A stretch of 64,000 nt of DNA from Sulfitobacter indolifex (GTDB lineage: Bacteria; Pseudomonadota; Alphaproteobacteria; Rhodobacterales; Rhodobacteraceae). Below the pieces are notes generated by a model. That model did no database searches, was not told the DNA's origin, and saw nothing but the letters and a program-made list of their open reading frames with translations. A program made the translations under genes and the position numbers. Shown one piece after another: positions 8,799-17,961 of the stretch. The stretch covers positions 2,728,001 to 2,792,000 of the forward strand of contig NZ_CP084951.1 of the NCBI RefSeq assembly GCF_022788655.1. The letters run 5' to 3'. Every line of letters begins with the position of its first letter. Within the stretch, counting starts at the first letter, position 1.

Positions 8799-9440
8799 TC
8801 AATGGACTGCTTCGATGATGCCGCTATTCGAGAGATGAAGCTCATTGAATTGGGCGTAGGTGTCGGTGTTGTTGGGCAAGTCGATCAGGCCGTGGGTGCG
8901 TGTTGTCCCATTGCCCATCTCGGCGACCCGGTAGCCGAAGCCGCCGATTGTGTCGATCCGCACCCGATGGGGATTACCGGTCACGGGATTGAGGATCGGA
9001 CGCGCCTCCAGATCGAAAACGTCGTCGACATGGACCTCTCCAGTCCGGGCCTTGATGTCGGACGTGTAAGAGATCTTTTTGTAGAGGGTTTCCTCCTTGT
9101 GCGGAGACATCATTGAGAAGACCCACCACATGGTCGCCATTTCATCGGTATCATCACCGCGCATGATCTTTTCCAAGGCGTCGCGCTGCTCGGGCGAGGC
9201 ACGTTCGTCGATGATCATTTGCATGCGTCCTTCACCCTTGTGAATGGGGCCGGGCCATTTCACGACCATGGCCATGTTCAGCCCGTCGAGTGTGACTTCC
9301 CCGTAGTGACCTTTATCGACATGAAAGCTCAGTGCCGCTTCGCATGTGCCGTGAGTTGGCAGCGCGTTGAACTGGCAAGGGCAGCCATAGGCGCAATTGC
9401 AATTGGTCAGCTCAGAGCCGTGGATTTCCCAATGTGTCAT
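8799..9440 (-). CDS. DUF1326 protein
   Basis: A 213-residue soluble protein. The N-terminal ELTNCNCAYGCPCQFNALPTHGTC segment carries the clustered cysteines that define DUF1326, and the rest is a beta-rich domain. It leads the operon with DUF2182 and the decarboxylase. The biochemical role of the family is not known; the C-x-C/C-x-C cluster suggests copper or another soft metal. Confidence 0.88.
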   Translation of the reverse strand: MTHWEIHGSELTNCNCAYGCPCQFNALPTHGTCEAALSFHVDKGHYGEVTLDGLNMAMVVKWPGPIHKGEGRMQMIIDERASPEQRDALEKIMRGDDTDEMATMWWVFSMMSPHKEETLYKKISYTSDIKARTGEVHVDDVFDLEARPILNPVTGNPHRVRIDTIGGFGYRVAEMGNGTTRTHGLIDLPNNTDTYAQFNELHLSNSGIIEAVH

Positions 9441-9559
9441 GGTCGTTTCTCCTAATGAGGTATCATCTGAACGTTAAACTTTTCTTCTGTTCCTTTTGGA
9501 CGATGCATTTGTAATGGCGTGCGCAGTGAAACCGGGGCTAAGCGACTAAGCCTTTTGTT

Positions 9560-10648
9560 TCATTCCGCCGCGAACTGAGCACAGGGAGTGGATTGCGACA
9601 GTGCCAATTCTTCGCCGTTCATTTCGTCGGCGATACTTTCGAAAAGCGGAGTCGTCATATAGCGCTCGCCGGTGTCCGGTAGCATGCACAGGATGACCGA
9701 ACCTTGCGGAGCAGTTTCGGCCACTTTGACGGCTACAGCAAAAGTTCCCCCGCCGGAAATGCCCGTCAGGATGCCTTCCTTGCTGGCCAGCTTAAGGGTC
9801 CATGCTATCGCGTCAGCACCCGTTACCGGCAGCAGTTCGTCATAGCTATTGTTGGTGAGCGCCGTTTGCAGCACCTGCGGAATAAAATCCGGTGTCCAAC
9901 CTTGGATGGGATGTGGCTCAAATGCTGTGTGACTGGCGGCGGGAGCACCACCGTCCTTCCGCTCTTGTCGCCCACCACTGCCGAGGAGTTGCGCATTGGC
10001 AGGTTCGGTGAGGATGATCCGAGTGTCGGGCCGCTCGCGTCTCAAATGTGCCGAAACGCCAGCAAAGGTGCCGCCCGTTCCATAGCCGGTGACGAAAGCG
10101 TCAAGCCGCGACCCTGCGAAGTCAGCAACAATCTCGCGCGCTGTCGTCGCCTCGTGAATGGCGGCATTAGCAGGCGTCTCAAATTGGCTGGCAAGAAACC
10201 AACCGTTCGCCTCTGCAAGTTCCGCCGCCTTACGATACATGCCAAAACCTTTCTCCGCGCGGGGCGTCAGAACGACTTTGGCTCCAAAAATACGCATCAG
10301 CTTGCGTCGTTCGATGGAAAAACTGTCGGCCATCGTGACGACGAGAGGGTATCCTTTCTGGGCACAGACCATGGCAAGGCCGATGCCCGTATTGCCGCTG
10401 GAGGCCTCGACAACCGTTTGACCCGGTTTGAGTGCTCCGGACCGTTCCGCTGCTTCGATAATACCGATCGCGAGCCTGTCCTTGACGGAAGCTCCCGGAT
10501 TGAAGGCCTCCACTTTGACATAGAGTGTGACATGGGACGGACCGAGGTTGTTAATCCGAACAGTCGGCGTGTCGCCGATCGTTTCGAGGATCGAGTTATA
10601 TAGGTGCCCTCGTCCTTTTGTCATCCTGATCTGCGTATCGAGGGACAT
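9560..10648 (-). CDS. cysK: Cysteine synthase (O-acetylserine sulfhydrylase), long form
   Basis: A 362-residue fold-type II PLP enzyme. The PLP lysine is K56 in NPGASVKDR; SSGNTGIG forms the substrate loop and GISGGGTFA binds the phosphate. The start at 10648 follows AAGGAGCGGGGC, a good ribosome site; a start six codons upstream is weaker. It catalyses formation of L-cysteine from O-acetylserine and sulfide. It is longer than typical CysK (about 310-325) because of an insert round GGRQERKDGGAPAAS before HPIQGW and a C-terminal extension. A cystathionine beta-synthase-like or CysM-type substrate is possible. It diverges from the SARP-like regulator. Confidence 0.85.
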   Translation of the reverse strand: MSLDTQIRMTKGRGHLYNSILETIGDTPTVRINNLGPSHVTLYVKVEAFNPGASVKDRLAIGIIEAAERSGALKPGQTVVEASSGNTGIGLAMVCAQKGYPLVVTMADSFSIERRKLMRIFGAKVVLTPRAEKGFGMYRKAAELAEANGWFLASQFETPANAAIHEATTAREIVADFAGSRLDAFVTGYGTGGTFAGVSAHLRRERPDTRIILTEPANAQLLGSGGRQERKDGGAPAASHTAFEPHPIQGWTPDFIPQVLQTALTNNSYDELLPVTGADAIAWTLKLASKEGILTGISGGGTFAVAVKVAETAPQGSVILCMLPDTGERYMTTPLFESIADEMNGEELALSQSTPCAQFAAE

Positions 10649-10712
10649 GCCCCGCTCCTTTTCCAATATGGATTGTCAGGTTTTCATGGTATCACCGATG
10701 CATCACTCCTGA

Positions 10713-12749
10713 GTGGGAGGCACCGTGGAAACTTCCGTGGAATCTGATCTGAACATGCGGTCGAGCGGGACAGACGCGCTCGATATCCGTCTGCTCGGAA
10801 CAGTGCGCGTGACGCGTAATGGTATGTCTGTGCCCCTGCCTAAGTCGCGAAAACTGCGCGCTCTTCTCGCTATCCTTGTTACAGAAGGCCAACCGATGGG
10901 GCGCTCACGTCTATGCGACCTGCTCTGGGATTTGCCGAATGATCCCAGGGCCGAGCTACGCTGGCATTTAAGTAAATTGAGGAAGTGTATCGACACACCG
11001 GAGCATCCGCGCATTGTCACTCACGAAGATGCTATTGGCATTGATCTCGCAGGATGCACCGTTGACGCGCTTGAATTGGTAGAGTTGGAAAAAGGCTTGC
11101 CGACAACGCTGCCAGAACTTTCGGTCTTTGCGGATCGGCATCGAGAGATATTTCTTGGCGACATGGAGCTGTCTGGCACGGCTGCCTCGGTTTGGCTGTC
11201 GGCTCAAAGGCGCTGCTTTTCTTCTGCATCAAGCGCATTAGCAAAGGCGCTTGCGAAGGCGACCCCTTTCGATGATCCAGCGTTTCCAAGAACTGTCGAG
11301 CAATGGCTCGATCTCGCTCCGTTTGAAATTGAGGGGCATCGCCTGCTGCTGTCTCATCTTTTGACCCATGGTCGGTTCGCCGAAGCTGAGACGCATTTAA
11401 GGACGACAGAGGAATTATTCTTTGGCGAGGGTCTGCCGTTGACTGGGCTGCGTGAGGCTGCAAAAGACGCCAGATCAATCGGCCGCGTGGTGATGGCGGA
11501 AACTATCCATCCTGCGGAAGTCATTCAAACTAATGACAATGAAGGCTTAAATTCTAAGTTTAATAACAGACGGTCTTCACTGGCTGTGATGCCTTTTTTC
11601 GCTGTGCAGAGTGATCAGCCATATATCGAGATTGCCGACGGATTGACGCATGACGTCATCGTCCGTTTGGCAAAGCTCAGATGTATCTCGATTATTGCCC
11701 GTGCATCGGTTCAAGCACTGGAGAACCACGGGCTTGATCCAGCTGAAGCTGGTATTAGGCTTGGCGTCGACTACGTGGCAACTGGGACCTTACGCCAGCA
11801 ATCGTCCACCTTGCGGTTCGAGCTCGAACTCGTCGAAACCTCGTGCGGCAGCATTGTCTGGACAGATGTTTGCGAAGTTACCAGCGCAAACCTCATGGAG
11901 GCGTTAAACGATCTGGGCAACTGGATTGCGTCGGCGCTGATGGGCGAAATCGAGCAATCCGAGCGTAATCGTGCCATTCTCCGCCCGCCCTCTTCTCTTG
12001 ACGCTTGGGGCTCTCATCACCGTGGGCTCTGGCACATGTATCGCTTTACGAAGCACGACAACGCACAAGCTCAGCTCTATTTTGAACGCGCTAAGACCCT
12101 CGATCCTACATTCTCCAGGGCGTTTGCTGGGCTGTCATTCACACACTGGCAGAGTGCCTTTCAGAACTGGTCCGACCCTGTCGTGGAGGCCAATCTCGCC
12201 TATGCAGCTGCAGCACAAAGTCTTTTAGCTGACGAGAAAGATCCCGCAGCGCACTGGGCAATGGGACGTGCGCTTTGGCTGAGAAAGAAAAACGACGCGG
12301 CTGTTTTTTCATTGCGCGAGTCGGTCGACCTTAGTCCCAACTTCGCGTTGGGCCATTATTCATTGGCTTTCGTTGAATCTCAGACCGGAGACCCCCATGC
12401 GGCAATCCAATCGTCAGACCTGTCGCGTTCTCTCAGTCCATATGACCCGCTTATGTTTGGCATCTTGGGCAGTCGTGCGATCGCTCATTTCCGGCTTCAG
12501 GAATTCGAAGAGGCTGCCATGTGGGCCAAGCGCGCGGCTGCGCGACCTAATGCGCACGTCAATATTTATGGGTTGGCAGCGATCTGTCTTTCGGTCGCTG
12601 GCAGGGTGACCGAAGCGCGCGAGCTGACCAGCACCATCCATGCGATGCAGGCTGGCTACGGTATCGATAACTTTCTGGCGGCTTTTCATTTTGAACATGA
12701 CCAAGCCAAACTCCTACGATCAGCAGCAGCTAAGGTCTTTCTTAGCTAA
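10713..12749 (+). CDS. SARP-like regulator with TolB-like and TPR domains
   Basis: A 678-residue soluble regulator. Residues about 24-115 form an OmpR/SARP-type winged helix (IRLLGTVRVTRNGMSVPLPKSRKLRALLAIL), followed by a bacterial transcriptional activation (BTAD) helical region to about 250. Then comes a TolB/FlgO-like domain beginning SLAVMPFF (about 290-410) and C-terminal TPR-like helices (450-660). No membrane helix is seen, unlike CadC. Starts are uncertain: GTG at 10713, GTG at 10725 with GGGAGG just upstream, or ATG at 10755. It probably controls the divergent cysteine synthase gene, the downstream cupin gene, or both. Confidence 0.8.
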   Translation: MGGTVETSVESDLNMRSSGTDALDIRLLGTVRVTRNGMSVPLPKSRKLRALLAILVTEGQPMGRSRLCDLLWDLPNDPRAELRWHLSKLRKCIDTPEHPRIVTHEDAIGIDLAGCTVDALELVELEKGLPTTLPELSVFADRHREIFLGDMELSGTAASVWLSAQRRCFSSASSALAKALAKATPFDDPAFPRTVEQWLDLAPFEIEGHRLLLSHLLTHGRFAEAETHLRTTEELFFGEGLPLTGLREAAKDARSIGRVVMAETIHPAEVIQTNDNEGLNSKFNNRRSSLAVMPFFAVQSDQPYIEIADGLTHDVIVRLAKLRCISIIARASVQALENHGLDPAEAGIRLGVDYVATGTLRQQSSTLRFELELVETSCGSIVWTDVCEVTSANLMEALNDLGNWIASALMGEIEQSERNRAILRPPSSLDAWGSHHRGLWHMYRFTKHDNAQAQLYFERAKTLDPTFSRAFAGLSFTHWQSAFQNWSDPVVEANLAYAAAAQSLLADEKDPAAHWAMGRALWLRKKNDAAVFSLRESVDLSPNFALGHYSLAFVESQTGDPHAAIQSSDLSRSLSPYDPLMFGILGSRAIAHFRLQEFEEAAMWAKRAAARPNAHVNIYGLAAICLSVAGRVTEARELTSTIHAMQAGYGIDNFLAAFHFEHDQAKLLRSAAAKVFLS

Positions 12750-12874
12750 TTGTTTAAGCCTTTATTTTCCACGCCGATTTCCATGAAGGTAACCACGTCC
12801 TCTTCCACGGTAGTTTGCGACTATGGGTTCGTTAAGGAGCAACATTGCTCGCAACCCATTCGTAGGAGAGAGAT

Positions 12875-13363
12875 ATGTTTAGTTCAGTAATCCCATCGTA
12901 TAGGCTGGGTGCTTTTGCCGCGGTGCTGGCAGTGACTGCTTTCATGCCGCCGGCAAGTGCTCAAGAACATCATCATACGGTCGTCATTCCAGATGAGGTA
13001 GAATTCCAGCAAGGCCCTCCGTCCCTTCCGGAGGGCGCTCAAATCGCTGTCCTGTATGGAAACCCTGCTGAAGAGGGCCCGTTTGCCCTGCGTCTGAAAT
13101 TTCCTGCAGGTTATACGATCCCGCCGCATACCCACCCTAAAGATGAAATCGTTACAGTTATCTCCGGAAAACTGGGGCTAACGGCTGGTGACATCCTTGA
13201 CCGATCTGCAGCACCACTGTTGGCAGCAGGCAGCCTTGTGGTGTTGCCGTCAGGCATGGCTCATTTCGCATGGGTAGAAGAAGAGACGATTATTCAACTA
13301 AATAGCATAGGTCCATTAAAAATAACTTATCTACAAGACGCAGATGATCCTCGAGTTAATTGA
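12875..13363 (+). CDS. Secreted cupin-domain protein
   Basis: A 162-residue protein with a clear signal peptide (cleavage after PPASA, about residue 29) and a single cupin barrel. Cupin motif 1 is PPHTHPKDEIVTVISGKLG, with two His and a Glu as metal ligands; motif 2 is around LPSGMAHFAW with the third His. GAGAGAG precedes the ATG. Secreted cupins of this type bind a metal and may be dioxygenase-like or simple ligand-binding proteins; no substrate can be named. It sits 125 bases after the SARP-like gene. Confidence 0.82.
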   Translation: MFSSVIPSYRLGAFAAVLAVTAFMPPASAQEHHHTVVIPDEVEFQQGPPSLPEGAQIAVLYGNPAEEGPFALRLKFPAGYTIPPHTHPKDEIVTVISGKLGLTAGDILDRSAAPLLAAGSLVVLPSGMAHFAWVEEETIIQLNSIGPLKITYLQDADDPRVN

Positions 13364-13563
13364 ACTCGTGGAATATTAACACGGTCTACTTGGTCGTCTT
13401 CAGGTAGGTGTTGCCAATCCGTTCGAGCGGAACATCTTTTGAACTGAAAGCCCCTTCGCCTCAAACTCGGGAAAGGAGCATAATCTTAGAAGTAATCGAC
13501 CGGTATATAAGAGTTGCAGTTTTTCGTGGGTGATAAGAATATGACCTCTTCACTGGACGCTGG

Positions 13564-14835
13564 TCAGAATCCCGCCACCGCGTTGCTGATGGCGGCCTTG
13601 GGTCGGTGCATGGCGATTTGCCTGTGCGCTTCATCATGGCGCCCCAGTCGTAGCAGCACTCCGACCGACGCGTATTCGATTAGATCCCGTTGCGCGCGGC
13701 TGCCACCAAGCCGCGCGTGATCCCATAGTGCAAGCGTCAACAAATCGTTGGCTCGCGTCCAGTTCTGGTCAGCAATGGCTCCAAAGGCTTCGGCCAGTGA
13801 GCTGACAAGTTGCGCGACTGGCCCTTTGGCACCCGTGATGATCCGTTCCAACGCCTCTGACCTGCCCGCCATCGCATAGGCAAGCGAAGCATGCACATCC
13901 GCAAAACCAAGCCCCGGATTTGGGAAGTGCTCAGCTGCATAGTCACAAACCACCTGCCAGCGTGCTTGCGGCACCGCGATCCCGGCCAGTTCCGCGCGAT
14001 AAAGCACAGCCGCCAGATCAACCATCACGTTCAACGGTGGCCCCCAAGCACCCCTCGGGTCGATATCGCTGTCCACGATCCGCCACATCTCGTCGATATC
14101 GCCCCGCGCCAGCGCCCACAGCGCAATATGCCAAGCAATGTGGCAGTGCATCTGGCCTTCTTTTTCGTAGGCGCTCTGCCAGTCTGTGATGAAGACATAT
14201 CCGGCGTCGGTCTGCCCAGTCTCGTAATAAAGATGCGACTGAAAATGCGCGCCATGGGCATTGCGCGGGTTGGCGGCCAGCGATTTTGCGATGCTTTGCT
14301 CTGCGCGGTCAAACTGGCCTACCTCAACCTGCGCAAAGCCAAGCAGACCTTGCAGCCACCAGTCATCGCCGTAGTGAGGTTCCAAGATCTCGGCCAATGC
14401 AAGGTTTTCGGCTTCGCGGCCCGGCTGGCCGCTAAACCCTATTAGGCTCAAGACGCCAAGACATGCCTGCGCGATCAGAACGTCGCGGGGGTAGTCTTTC
14501 AGTTGCTCTCGTGCGGCGCGGTATCCTTCGGCACTTTGGCCGGCAAGTAACAGACCAATGATATTGATCTGCCGGCGCTCGCGGTCGGTCTGCACGCGCT
14601 TGCACTGTCGCGCGGTTTCAAGCGCCAGCTTGGCACCCGTTCGGTCGCCAATCAGCTGGCGATAGCGTGCAAGAACTACATGAGGGAGGGCAAAATCAGC
14701 GTCCGCCTCAACGGCTCGCTGCAATGTCGCGACAACGCCGATCTCAGCGCCGAGGAAGCGATCAAGCCCCAGAACATAAGCGTCTCGCGCCGTTGGAGAG
14801 TTTGTCGATATAGAGTATCCGTATCGATCCTTCAT
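13564..14835 (-). CDS. TTC38-like tetratricopeptide repeat protein
   Basis: A 423-residue all-helical protein resembling the TPR protein 38 family: the opening DRYGYSISTNSPTARDAYVLGLDRFL and the central GAHFQSHLYYETG and HCHIAWHIALWAL segments are typical. The ATG at 14835 is preferred to a GTG three codons upstream. No signal peptide or catalytic motif. Family function is unresolved; a protein-interaction role is implied. It stands alone, convergent with the cupin gene. Confidence 0.8.
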   Translation of the reverse strand: MKDRYGYSISTNSPTARDAYVLGLDRFLGAEIGVVATLQRAVEADADFALPHVVLARYRQLIGDRTGAKLALETARQCKRVQTDRERRQINIIGLLLAGQSAEGYRAAREQLKDYPRDVLIAQACLGVLSLIGFSGQPGREAENLALAEILEPHYGDDWWLQGLLGFAQVEVGQFDRAEQSIAKSLAANPRNAHGAHFQSHLYYETGQTDAGYVFITDWQSAYEKEGQMHCHIAWHIALWALARGDIDEMWRIVDSDIDPRGAWGPPLNVMVDLAAVLYRAELAGIAVPQARWQVVCDYAAEHFPNPGLGFADVHASLAYAMAGRSEALERIITGAKGPVAQLVSSLAEAFGAIADQNWTRANDLLTLALWDHARLGGSRAQRDLIEYASVGVLLRLGRHDEAHRQIAMHRPKAAISNAVAGF

Positions 14836-15338
14836 TGGACGCACCTTGGGTTAACAAGGTTATTATACCCTACATCGCGTCAGATGTCTCCGCAGACGCA
14901 TAAGGCAAGCTCCGTCAATCCATTGCCATGGGTTAGACTCGGACTGAGAAAATTTTGACGCCGACGGAAGATCAAGTATTGTTGATAGCTGAATGTCCGC
15001 TGTTGGCGCGTCGGTCCTATTTGTCCTCCCATGCAGAGAATGTCCGGTATCCGACCTTCATTCCAAAAGCCTTCGTAACCGCAGCGAAAACTGAGCGGTC
15101 GCAGCGAACGGCAGGAAGGTCCGCACTGTGATCCTTTGGCTATCATTCCTTCGCTGCAAATTGTTCGAATGACTGGTTTTCACGCCGCGTTGCAACAACA
15201 GAATTTTAGCTGTCGCAGTAATTTCCACGCTGCGAGCGCACGCTGCACAAAATCAGCAGGTCCGTTGTGGGCTCACCCCGGACGTTCGCCACCCGGCACG
15301 CCAACGTTCGCATTGCGGACGAAGCTGCCGGTGCCCAA
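14836..15338. other. Gene-free stretch with degenerate intergenic element
   Basis: No coding region. Between about 14990 and 15135 it contains TGTCCGCTGTTGGCGC, GAATGTCCGG, two GCAGCGAA words and AGGTCCGCAC, the vocabulary shared with other gaps of this window. From 15140 to 15338 nothing is recognised. Confidence 0.5.
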
Positions 15339-15887
15339 CTATGGATGAAGGTCGGCTTTTGATAGCCGGATCCAGTTCAATCCCATCAAAAGCACGAGCA
15401 TCACAGCCAAGGTTGTTGAAACTGACTTGATTATCGTGGCCGAGCTGGCGGCACAGACCAAGGGAACAGAAACCTCTGGCCAGCTCCAGATCATCGCTAC
15501 GATACCAAGGTTTTCGACATAATCGAATAGGCCGCCAACAACCGAAAAGGCGATGCCAAAGCGGACAAGCGTCCTGTTTGGTGTGCGTTGTCCAAGCCAG
15601 TAGATCGCGGCAACCATAGTCAGCGCGAGCATAGCTGGATAAATGGTGTCCAAAGCAATCTGGCGAGTGATGTAATATCCGCGCCCGTCCACTCCCAGCG
15701 TGTCAAGAAGCGCCACAGCCTCATTCGGGCCATAGCCTGACGGACGCATGTCGAATGGGACCTGCCCCGAAACCGCTTCGATGTGAGCAAGGGTGACACT
15801 TGTCATCAGCGCATAGATAGACGCAGCTATCAAACCTGAACCAACCGCAAATTTTCCAATGTGCTTTGACAGAATTTTGTTCGTCAT
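15339..15887 (-). CDS. Four-helix membrane protein of unknown function
   Basis: A 182-residue protein with four predicted membrane helices (about residues 12-32, 85-105, 112-135 and 145-168). The ATG at 15887 follows GGGAG at good spacing; in-frame codons further upstream lack a ribosome site. The first loop (residues 40-75) is extracytoplasmic and contains GYGPNEAVALLDTLG. No family recognised. It is divergent from a Crp-like regulator whose start lies 78 bases away. Confidence 0.7.
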   Translation of the reverse strand: MTNKILSKHIGKFAVGSGLIAASIYALMTSVTLAHIEAVSGQVPFDMRPSGYGPNEAVALLDTLGVDGRGYYITRQIALDTIYPAMLALTMVAAIYWLGQRTPNRTLVRFGIAFSVVGGLFDYVENLGIVAMIWSWPEVSVPLVCAASSATIIKSVSTTLAVMLVLLMGLNWIRLSKADLHP

Positions 15888-15965
15888 TTTGTAAACTCCC
15901 TGATCTGTGCCACACATGCCCGCAGAGAGTTTCACCCACATTATCATTTGATAAGGCACTCGAAG

Positions 15966-16541
15966 ATGGATTTACGGACTTTCCTGATGCAGTCATCTGA
16001 CCTGTCAGACATGGCTTACTCGGATGATTTCTTATCAGGTTGGACACGGCGGCACTTAAAGAAAGGGGCGCACCTTTCCCGCCAAGAACAATCCGAAACA
16101 GGTGAATTCATACTTTTGGAAGGGTATCTGTCGAGTAGTATATGTGACCAGGACGGCAAAGAGATTTGCGTCAGTTTTTATGCCGGTCCCAGCGTTGTAA
16201 CGCCAAATATTGCTCGAACACGCAACGGATTGTCGCTTGTATCCATTGTGGCTATGGCCGATTCCACGCTGGCACGGATTGACAGTGAAGTGCTTTCAAA
16301 TTGGATGATTTCGGCTGAACCGGTCCGCAATTGGGCCAACGGTATTCTGCGGGAAGCATTGAGCCGGAAGGTGGAGCGAGAGTGGTGTCTCGCCGCACTT
16401 AGCGGCGCTGAGCGGCTTACATGGTTTCGCCAGGCATATCCCGGCTATGAAGACATCTTTCCCCATACGTTGATTGCGTCCTATTTGGGCTTCACACCCG
16501 TCACAATGAGCCGCCTGCGTAAGAGCGACAAAATCCGATAG
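15966..16541 (+). CDS. Crp/Fnr-like regulator
   Basis: A 191-residue protein: an N-terminal cyclic-nucleotide-binding-type beta-barrel (about residues 15-120, with KKGAHLSRQEQSETGEFILLEGYL) and a short C-terminal helix-turn-helix ending IASYLGFTPVTMSRLRK. An in-frame TTG six codons earlier is possible. No Fnr cysteine cluster is seen, and the phosphate-binding arginine of true CRP is not obvious. It likely regulates the divergent membrane protein. Confidence 0.75.
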   Translation: MDLRTFLMQSSDLSDMAYSDDFLSGWTRRHLKKGAHLSRQEQSETGEFILLEGYLSSSICDQDGKEICVSFYAGPSVVTPNIARTRNGLSLVSIVAMADSTLARIDSEVLSNWMISAEPVRNWANGILREALSRKVEREWCLAALSGAERLTWFRQAYPGYEDIFPHTLIASYLGFTPVTMSRLRKSDKIR

Positions 16542-16708
16542 GACACAGCCTTTCGTGCAAAGCGCAAAACCTTTCAAACCGGCTCGAAGCGGTCGTTAGC
16601 TGCCCATCGCATGATTGTCCTCTGTGCGGGACGAAGCTGCCATTCGCTGCGGACGCACAGTTTCCGCTACAGTTGAGAAGACCTCTTGGATGAAAGGCGG
16701 AAACCGGA

Positions 16709-16954
16709 CTAGCAGCGAGGCCCCCAGTCAGAAGTTGACGGCAGAAAGAAATAGTGGGTGAAGCCGACGAGCCTGCCATTCTGCTCCGCCACAAAGCCAA
16801 AAGGTTCTCCAGATCCCCCTCGCAAAGACTGCCAAACCCGATCTGTTTTTCTGTTCTCGACTTCCTGTTCGTAGAATTCATTGTAAGCGGGCCAGAGCAT
16901 CTGCCATTCGGATTTATCAGACTCGTTTATGCGGCGGATTTCGATAGCGGTCAT
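16709..16954 (-). pseudogene. Truncated GNAT N-acetyltransferase
   Basis: The 81 residues match the first half of a GNAT acetyltransferase: MTAIEIRRINESDKSEWQMLW at the start and FVAEQNGRLVGFTHYFF as beta-strands 2-4. Reading then stops after STSDWGPRC, before the acetyl-CoA-binding R/Q-x-x-G-x-G/A motif. A normal family member is about 150 residues. The sequence beyond the break (16600-16690) is the degenerate intergenic element, so the 3' half seems to have been replaced or deleted. Confidence 0.75.
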
Positions 16955-17234
16955 TCGTCATCTCTTTGAAATTTGCACTCCAACACAGCCTATACGGCCC
17001 AAGAATACAATGTCGGAAAAGCCTGCACGACTGACCTTCAGGCAGTTCTCCAAAACCTTGGTTTATGCCGGTGCTAAAAGGGTAGTTTTTGGGAGGCTTA
17101 GGAAAGGGGTTATGACCTAGCATTGACCACAGGGACAACTGGACCGACTTTCCGCGACCACCTCTCTCGGATTAATTTCTCCAATCCTCTGGAACTTATC
17201 ATCCGCTAAATGGTTTGCTTGAGAGAGGCGTAAA

Positions 17235-17561
17235 ATGAAAAATTCTTTAATCACAATCTTTTTGTTTATGGCAGCCGCAACGGCAGGTTCAGCACAGAAT
17301 CTTTCGATCTGCATGCCCACGGCTGAGCTTGAATCGGGCCTTGTAGATTGGCACAATGAAACACTCGCTTCTCAGCAAGGCGAAGACACTTACGTCTGGG
17401 CATCTGGCATAGGTGGAAGCTGGACGCTCGTGCAATACAAAGACGATGTGGGAGGCGAGGTAGCTTGCGTCCTAGAGCACGGCGAAAACTGGACACCCAA
17501 TATTGGCGAAAACGTTTTGCTAGCTAATGCAGTTACTCATGAGAAGCCCAAGCTCTTTTGA
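17235..17561 (+). CDS. Small secreted protein
   Basis: A 108-residue protein with a signal peptide (MKNSLITIFLFMAAATAGSA, cleavage before QN) and a mature domain with two cysteines (about residues 26 and 77) that could form a disulfide. GAGAGGCG precedes the ATG. No family recognised. A second small secreted protein of similar size lies at 19694-20053 on the other side of the CadC-like gene. Confidence 0.68.
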   Translation: MKNSLITIFLFMAAATAGSAQNLSICMPTAELESGLVDWHNETLASQQGEDTYVWASGIGGSWTLVQYKDDVGGEVACVLEHGENWTPNIGENVLLANAVTHEKPKLF

Positions 17562-17961
17562 AACAAGGCATATCCGCTTGTTTTTGGAACGCCCATCAAA
17601 CAAGTTGTCTGAAGCTACCAAAAATCCCGTTCAAGACCTCAGCAGTAGTTGAAGGGTTTTGGCTCGCTCATGATAGTAGCCATTCGTGCCTTCCGTTCGG
17701 CATGAAATGAGGGCCGTATTGTCGGCCATAAGCGGTTGCTCAAATAGCTGTAACTAAATGCAAGGCGGTTGGTCATTCATTTAGCTGAAGCCTAACCAGA
17801 AGACTCACAGAAGATCAGCTATTTCAATGACATGAATATTTAGCGGGTCCGATGAATAGGAAGTGGGTATCTTCTTCCCCGATGTATAGCTTGCGCTTGG
17901 TGTTCATGGGCACTGCTGATGAGAACTTAAGAGCGGGTTTACGTTAGTGCCCTTACGCGTT
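17562..17961. other. Gene-free stretch
   Basis: No coding region, repeat or RNA gene was recognised. It separates the small secreted protein from the 3' end of the CadC-like regulator. Confidence 0.4.
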
